64,000 bases of DNA. Source: Apoderus coryli (lineage: Eukaryota > Arthropoda > Insecta > Coleoptera > Attelabidae). Every line of letters begins with the position of its first letter. The first letter of the stretch is position 1. The translations under genes were made by a program, and so were the position numbers. The stretch lies in contig OU452201.1 in the NCBI GenBank assembly GCA_911728435.2, forward strand, positions 24,862,001-24,926,000. Reading direction: 5' to 3'. Of this stretch, positions 57,523-64,000 are shown piece by piece. The notes beneath the pieces are model-generated. The model saw nothing but the letters and a program-made list of their open reading frames with translations, was not told the DNA's origin and searched no databases.

Positions 57523-57954
57523 ATGTAAGGAATTTATGTTTATATTATATTTATTTTTATTGTTTACATATTGCAAATAGATTATTAGAAATTTGTGTAA
57601 GTGTTTGATTTAGTAGGTAATTTTTTTAATTCTCGGATTTATTTTCTACTATTTGTTGGTTTACTATTTTCACCTAGATACTTAAATTATTTGTTTCGTC
57701 CTATTATTATTGAATTACTATTATTGAATAACTTGTTCTGCGTCAAATATCTTCAAATCATTGAAAAATTGGGGTTGTTCAGTATTTGCTGATATAGTAC
57801 CAATTTCGAATATATTATACCTACTGGAAGTTGACTTGTTTTTAATAGAACACCGTGAGTATTATTCAATTTTCGGAGTCTACATCATATGTTAGGCGTA
57901 ATTTGTATACAATATATCAAAATTGACCTTTATAGTCCAAAATCAAACCTAAAC

Positions 57955-58140
57955 TCTTCCTATGTGTTTGCCCTTAATTGGCAAATCTTTTTGCTGAGTA
58001 TTTCGCATCCGATCGTGACTTTAGCAAGGCAGATCAGTTATCCGGTTCTGCTCTAAATAGCATTTCAATTGTGTGATAATTTCAGATGTATACACTGGTT
58101 TAGCTGCTTTGAATGTGAATAAAGGAGCTGCCCCAATCGA
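57955..58140 (+). pseudogene. Non-LTR RT, N-terminal scrap
   Basis: In two frames: LANLFAEYFASDRDFSKADQ and then VYTGLAALNVNKGAAPIEIA, the pattern of the pre-RT linker and the L-x-x-NKA-x-GPD start of Jockey/CR1 reverse transcriptases. No RT core follows. Confidence 0.55.
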
Positions 58141-58159
58141 AATTGCACCAAACCAACTT

Positions 58160-60888
58160 TTGGCCTTTTTATAGGATAAATTACGCCTCAAGTTCTTTTA
58201 TGGCTAGAGTTCCGGCTCTAGCAAATCGATTTATACGGTAACTCGCATATCTTTATGCGCGAGCTGAACAGGATATTTGGTTTTATTGACGTGCGGTAGA
58301 TTTGTGCGGCCCTTCTCTTGGAATAATCGAGTGTAAATTTCGTTTAGTATTATGAAAAAAATCTTAAATTTATTTATTTAATTTTGTTCTTCTCATATAC
58401 TATCGTGGGCGTGTTTGTATTTTTCTTCTTTTTAAATTGTAAAATTATCTAAATGTATTTATTTATTGTTAGTGTTGTATATTCTTATTATTATCAAATC
58501 GAAATTAGACATTATTGTCCGTGTTAGATTTTATAATTTAGAGATTATAGACTTTTTATATTGTATTAACTAGTTTTTGAGTTGTTGTGAATTGATAGTT
58601 TTGAAATTGCCAACAGAAAAAATACAGTCCAATAAAAAGCGTAGGTATTATTATAGTTAAATGGATATTTTTTTAATCCTTATAATTTCTGATCGTGCTG
58701 TCTTTGTCGTGGAAAATCTGCAAAAAAATGACTGCTATCTATGTGACTTAACTTAAAGCTGCACCGAATGTGCAGCCGCGGGTCTGTCTATATGGAAAAT
58801 TTGTTTTTTGCTGCATCCCAACGGGTACTTTTCAAGGGGATTTAATGCGGCCACACTATTTTATTAATTAATTTAATTTCATCTGCAAAAGTTCATTTTG
58901 TGTGCGACGCAGAGGGAGATAGCAACTATTTCCCATCCATCAGTTATTGAAAAATATATGATCACATCCATCCATCTGACGGCTCTCATGACACTGGCAC
59001 TTTAGGTTATTATTATTATGACTTTTTCAGTAATATTACTTCAAATACACAATGACAACTTCTAAATTTACTACAACTATATGGAATACCCATTTTATAA
59101 CACTACAATATACAACATGTTGATAGAAATTAATCTTAAACATAAAAATAATGCCGAAAACTCTTAGGCTATTAATGTAAACAAAGAAAATAATAATAAA
59201 CTATTTGACACAAGCAATTTGTCTGTCGTTAGAAAAAACATCTTACCAAAACCAAATTATGACGTGAACTAGAAGTGTCAACTAAACTAAAATAAGTGAC
59301 GCCAACGTTAGAGAAAAATACTACCAACGAACCATAATAGAGAGATATGGTATCCTAAACATTAACGTCCGCCGCTATTAACGTTAACATTAATTTAACA
59401 CCAATGATTTTCAAATAGAGAGATGTGGTAGTTCTAAAAAATAACGTCACCTATGATGATAATCATATTATAGGCAGCCATTTTTAGACTAGCAGATTTA
59501 AAATACCTATCTAATATATTTATAGTAGGTATTAGTATAAAATTTTATAAGGTTATTAAATTTGACAAGTGGATTTATTATTTAAATTAAATATTTATCA
59601 GATTATAACAACATTAATTAATAAGCAGCATGTACAGGGTGATGCAAAAAAAAAACATTAATTAGCCGACATTTAACAAATTTTCTAGATTGCAATCGAA
59701 TAAATTTTAAATGTTTAGAAATTTTTAGAATACACTTTGGTCATAGATAAAACTACCACAAAACGACTGGGAAATCACACAGTGATTTCTTGTTATAATA
59801 ATATTCGATGATTTTTTCTCCCTCCCACTTTACAACAAACAAAAACATCTTTACTTTTGCTCAGTTATAATAAATCAATATCTTTTAACATTTATTTCAC
59901 TTCGTTTCTCCTTTGGATATTTTAATTTTCTTGATGAAGACAAGTAATTATTAAGCTCAGTCTTACTTGGTGATATAATTTGTTTTGTCATTAAAATTTC
60001 AAGAATCTTTTTTGGTTTTATTTTTGAATCGAAGTTAAATAGAGACTTGATTTCGTCTTTTACTTAATTGAACATTTTATTTTTGACTCTTGTAATAATT
60101 ACATTACACGTATGAGTCAGTTGAGGTTGGTATAAATGTACCTCGCTTGTATTATTATATAGTTGATGAAATAGTCAAATTAACAGTCCGTAAATAAAGA
60201 AATATAAAATATAATATAATAGTAATATTTGATATCCCTCATTGTCAAAAATTGCTGCTATGCTCGTTTATGAACAATGATTTGCGAACTCTTTGAAGTA
60301 TTAACAATTACAATTAAAAATCATTATATTCTGGAGTATAATTTTATTAAACACAACAAATTTCGATTTGGTAAATGCAAAACTGTATGATCAGAGTTTA
60401 TAATAATAATAATAATATAGAATCATGAAATTTTTCTGTTCATATACATATATATTAACAAATACAGAAGTATTTTGTCGAATCCTATATAGGTATAAAA
60501 TTCTCTTAATAAGACAGGCACAAGTTTAATACTTTTATGTGGATAATTAATTAAACAATGATGATAATAAAAACATCTAGATAACACATTCAATGATATC
60601 TACAAGAATAAACCAGCTTTTATATAATATAGAATGTGGCACGAAGATATTGAAAGTTTCTTTAAATTCATATTATGCGTTAGGCTGGCACTAATGTACC
60701 GTTTCAGATGGATGCTTACGCGTAAGCCAAAAACCATTGCGACGCGTCTTAGTAGTGACGTATACATAAATCTCCAAATGTTTGGATATAAAAGTAATAA
60801 ACAGCAAGAATATTCAAAATAAATTTGAGAAAATTGTCAAAAGTAATTTTTTTTCAAATGGAAACCCACTTATTTTTATAATTTAATA
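58160..60888. other. Gene-less AT-rich stretch
   Basis: No supported gene. It contains short AT-rich repeats and the partly duplicated phrase ATAGAGAGATATGGTA / ATAGAGAGATGTGGTA near 59338 and 59418. An open frame at 60634-60822 is unexplained and not supported as a gene. Confidence 0.5.
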
Positions 60889-60890
60889 TA

Positions 60891-61693
60891 CGAGGGTTGC
60901 CTTTTATATTTCGGGATTTGGCAATCAATGTTGTTGGTGGTTAGTGGGACCAACATACATTCAATATTGCATAAACATTTGACGCCAAAAAAAATTGTTC
61001 GCGTTGGATCCCACAAAAAATGTGAATAGCTCAAAAAAGACTCGTGTCGATTGCTCGAAAGAAATGCTCAAAAAATACGATCGTGGATTTACGCGTATGA
61101 GCCCGAAAATAAACAGCAGTCGACTGTATGGGTGTTTCAAGATGAGCCAAATCCAACAAAAGTTGTTTGCGCACGAAGCACTTCCAAGCAAATGGACGCC
61201 TGTTTTTTCGGAAAAACTGGACATGTCGCAACCGTACCACTACAACAACGCAGAACAGTCAATTTTGAGTGGTACACAACCATTTGTTTGCCAGTTACAG
61301 TCAGTCTGCTAAGAAATCAGGAAAACTCTTCACCACGACAATGCGAGCTCTCACACATCGGTTCAAACAACTGCATTTTGAGCACCCAAAACATCGATTT
61401 GATGAGTCATCCGCCGTATAGTCTTGACTTAGCACCGAATGACTTCTTTTTATTCCCGTTCGTAAAAAACAAACTGAGAGGTCAACGTTTTTCGACACCT
61501 GAAGAAGCGGTTGCTGCATTCAGAATGCATGTTTTGGAGAGTGGCAAAAGTGCTTCGACAATTGGTTCAAACGCATGAAAACGTACGAGTATATAGATCT
61601 TCATGGGGAATATTTTGAAAAACAATAAAGTGATTTTCGATGATTAATATTTGTTTTTGTTCTCTAATCCCGAAATATAAAAGGCAACCCTCG
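60891..61693 (+). mobile_element. Mariner element, internally deleted
   Basis: Perfect 28-bp inverted repeats (CGAGGGTTGCCTTTTATATT... at 60891-60918 and 61666-61693) with TA on both sides. The 803-bp length and broken transposase show a deletion derivative, but the ends look intact, so it could still be moved by a related transposase. Confidence 0.92.
60990..61625 (+). pseudogene. Mariner transposase remnant
   Basis: Frame 61051-61578 includes WIYAYEPENKQQSTVWVFQD, FGKTGHVATVPLQQRRTV, LMSHPPYSLDLAPNDFFLF (third catalytic Asp, DD34D type) and RFSTPEEAVAAFRMHVLE. The HHDNASSHTS block with the second Asp is one frame off, and the GDE before WIY (first Asp) is deleted. The N-terminal DNA-binding part is missing. 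Confidence 0.88.
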
Positions 61694-62004
61694 TATAAGT
61701 AAAAAAATAGGAGAAAATTTAAAATTGTTGTTTTGAAAAGACCATGTTTTCACAGTACATACTTATTCAATTCAGTTCCGTAAATATGATGAAGGCATTA
61801 AAAACAATCAAGTGCGATACCTTAGCATAGTATAAGCCTACCTATCTCTCTCTGAGACAGATTTCCAAACCATTTGATACTGAAATGCCGAATCTATAGA
61901 TTCAGTAACATAAAAACTAAACCACAACACATAACTGCAACGATATAAATGATGTGTACCGATTTATGGTTATGCCGCCGAAAACATAATAAAGAAATAA
62001 TTTA

Positions 62005-62987
62005 CAGCCATTTGCACCACTTACACTTCACTTTACGTTAAAGTGGAACTTAAGTTGACGTATTATGTTGCATCGTCACTTATAACACACCTAAGTGGGA
62101 CTTAAGTTAGGCCGAGGTAATCTACAGCTTAAGGTCCACTTAATTCATATCTAACCTCACTTTTTGTTTAGTTTTCCATTATTTTGTCTAAGTATGTCAA
62201 TAAACATTATTCTATGAGGTATGTTTACATTATGTTAGGTACTTGTTCTGTCCTAAATTTCACTTAAACATAATAGTACCTGCCAAATAATTTATAATTA
62301 TTTAATATTTCACATTATTATAGATATTTATAATGAATTTACGTTTAGTTTTGAGGATGATGATTTCGACGACATAAATTTAGTTTTACCTATATGGGGT
62401 GACGCGAAGAATATATTCGAGCTAATCATTGAGGACTTTGATAATTGGACGTTTTCTAAAATATAGGGTTGTCAAACAAACGGCTATAGTGAACCTTTTC
62501 CACGCTATATTGAATACCCTCACAACTTGTAATTAGGAATTTTTAAGCCAAAAACAGTTTTTGTATTTACAAGGCCTAGCACCAAATCACGGACGGGATC
62601 TGCGATTATTGTACAAGGCAGTTTTTTTTGTTTCAGACTGTTCATCGGCTACCTCCCTTCGTAAATGTTTCTTTATGTTTTCATAATATTTGCGTAAAGA
62701 ATCACATTTTCGCCCGTTTCTTTGTCTCTTCCATCTTAAAATAAATGAATAATATAATTCATAAAAACTTAACACATTATAATCAGAAACTAAAATAAAA
62801 ATAAATAATTCTTTAGGTTAGCCAGCATTCTATTCAACATGTTTGTACTAAACTGCGACGATGCCACATATTTCTTAAACTTAGCTAAGTATTGGCTGGT
62901 GCAATTCCTATCCTAGATAAGGTCCACCTTATCTTAAGGTAGACCTTAGCTAAGTTGTAGATTTAAGCGAGGCGGTGCAAATGGCTG
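62005..62987 (-). mobile_element. Harbinger-like element with only a Myb/SANT ORF remnant
   Basis: Ends CAGCCATTTGCACCACTTAC (62005) and the inverted GCGGTGCAAATGGCTG (to 62987), flanked by the 3-bp duplication TTA (62002-62004, 62988-62990), as in PIF/Harbinger. Inside is a Myb/SANT-type ORF fragment on the minus strand but no transposase. Confidence 0.75.
62587..62775 (-). pseudogene. Myb/SANT-like DNA-binding protein fragment
   Basis: RKCDSLRKYYENIKKHLRRE and VADEQSETKKTALYNN resemble the end of the Myb/SANT-like (MADF-related) domain found in the accessory protein of Harbinger elements and in insect genes derived from them. No start codon within the fragment; the N-terminal helices are not visible in frame. 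Confidence 0.6.
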
Positions 62988-63266
62988 TTAGTGGTTTAAA
63001 ACAATATTCAGAAACATCTAACCAATAATTTTATAATAGGTAGGTACCTATTAAAAAATATTAGTATAAAACAGTCTAAGTGTATATAGGTATTCCACGA
63101 AATAATTTTAGAATGGTGCAATAAGTGATATTATAGGTATAGTTTGATTAAACTCGGAAGTAACATAACCTTAAAATACATAATAATTTACGATGCAACT
63201 AAGAAAACTGTAAATCAAACTTATTGTTTTAAGGTTCCTGGGCTGCAGTCATATATTTATGTTACT

Positions 63267-63345
63267 GAGAGCTATTTTCACCGATTACACTTAAGTTCCA
63301 CTTAGCGGTAAGTGGAGCTTAAGTGTAAGCGGTTCAAATAGCTGT
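63267..63345. repeat. Snapback repeat related to the Harbinger ends
   Basis: GAGCTATTTTCACCGATTAC...CACTTA and its inverse (TAAGTGGAGC...GGTTCAAATAGCT) form an almost complete hairpin of about 78 bp. The sequence resembles the ends of the element at 62005-62987 (ATTTGCACCACTTACACTT). Confidence 0.6.
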
Positions 63346-63359
63346 GATCCACTATTTTT

Positions 63360-64000
63360 TTATAACTTGTAAAATCAAGTATCAACGAGCAATATACCTA
63401 CTTATTTTTAGCTGAAGGTTTTTATTTCAATCTTTCTTTTTATTTATCTTAAATATTATTTATTAAATTTTCAATTATTTATAATGATATACTTATCTAT
63501 TAGTTGGTTATGAAAGGAGTTAAAATAAATTAAATAAAACTTTTTAGTAAATTGATTTTCAAATTATCAAAATTAATATTTTTGAACATTTTAAATGCTT
63601 TGATGTTCTGTGCACTAAGATAATCATCATAAAATGTTATTGTATGAGTTTGATATTGAATAAATGAATTATGGGTTATAATAAATTTGAATTTCTAATC
63701 ATTTTAATATGTACTGTGAAATAGACCATCTTCAAACCATCGCCGTTCATTCTTTCAAATGCCTAATAGTTTTAGACCTAATGACCGCATAAAATTGAGG
63801 ATTGGCTTGATGAACCAACATAATGTCCGAGAATAACAACTGTTCTCGGGAAATGTTGCAGGTGTGGTATAAATTTCAGGGGGAGTGTAGGTATGTTTTC
63901 CAATGTAAGAACATATTTTAGTCGCCTTTTGTACTACCTAATACCAAATTAATCATGTCTACAAATCTGTGGAAAGATTTTCAGTTTTTGACATTCGATG
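63360..64000. other. Gene-less stretch
   Basis: AT-rich with no supported coding frame or repeat structure. Confidence 0.5.

Noticed and set aside
56803..56988. Open plus-strand frame with a good donor (GC|GTGAGT), a possible extra CFAP44 exon
   Set aside because: Phases do not fit exon M (phase 0) or the last exon (phase 0), and no suitable acceptor gives a consistent frame.
60634..60822. 62-codon open frame MWHEDIESFFKFI...
   Set aside because: No recognisable family, no clear acceptor with supporting context, in a repeat-rich AT region; left unannotated.

Overview
The window is nuclear DNA from an animal, almost certainly an insect. It is AT-rich, its genes are split by introns with GT...AG boundaries, and most of it is transposable elements (BEL/Pao and Gypsy LTR retrotransposons, non-LTR fragments, Tc1/mariner-type elements, P-like and Harbinger-like pieces, Cryptons, a tRNA-type SINE). 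Short TACCTACCTA runs, frequent in several insect groups, recur. I cannot fix the order from sequence alone.

The backbone is one host gene on the + strand, the C-terminal part of CFAP44 (an axonemal tether protein, formerly WDR52). I traced 14 exons from 2487 to 57522. All 13 splice junctions are phase-compatible and together encode about 1,082 residues up to the stop. The 5' part (WD40 repeats and promoter) lies left of the window. Three introns are huge (about 15.3, 15.2 and 12.2 kb) because of transposon insertions; the others are 55 bp to 2.9 kb. Inside the second giant intron, on the opposite strand, sits an intronless gene for the proteasome regulator PI31 (PSMF1), 29612-30472.

Layout: 1-2486, repeats, including a non-LTR 3' end and a 0.9-kb inverted-repeat element. 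2649-17929 (intron 1): SINE piece, a 640-bp P-like element, then a three-level nest in which a non-LTR element is split by a BEL element (4961-16288), itself split by a young Gypsy element (6259-11605). 18120-33304 (intron 2): a Tc1-like element (18231-21850) split by a non-LTR tail and a Crypton, a SINE with target-site duplication, a mariner-type element with about 600-bp inverted repeats (22955-28397) that contains P-like debris, then PI31, a foldback region and a MITE. 34147-46325 (intron 5): a satellite-like repeat split by a BEL element with an uninterrupted 1,811-aa ORF (35569-41508), a dead non-LTR element, a second Crypton fragment, a long-TIR mariner-type element and a Crypton-type hairpin relic. 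46326-57522: the coiled-coil exons with small insertions. 57523-64000: a non-LTR scrap, a deleted mariner (60891-61693), a Harbinger-like element with only its Myb/SANT-type ORF remaining (62005-62987), and otherwise unannotatable AT-rich sequence.

The most unusual signals are: a hairpin of conserved layout shared by the Crypton terminus and two relics; the P-like element that keeps an apparent THAP start exon and an exact 8-bp target-site duplication; a Gypsy element with identical LTRs and one in-frame TAG inside its protease; and hammerhead-ribozyme-like core motifs in two repeats.
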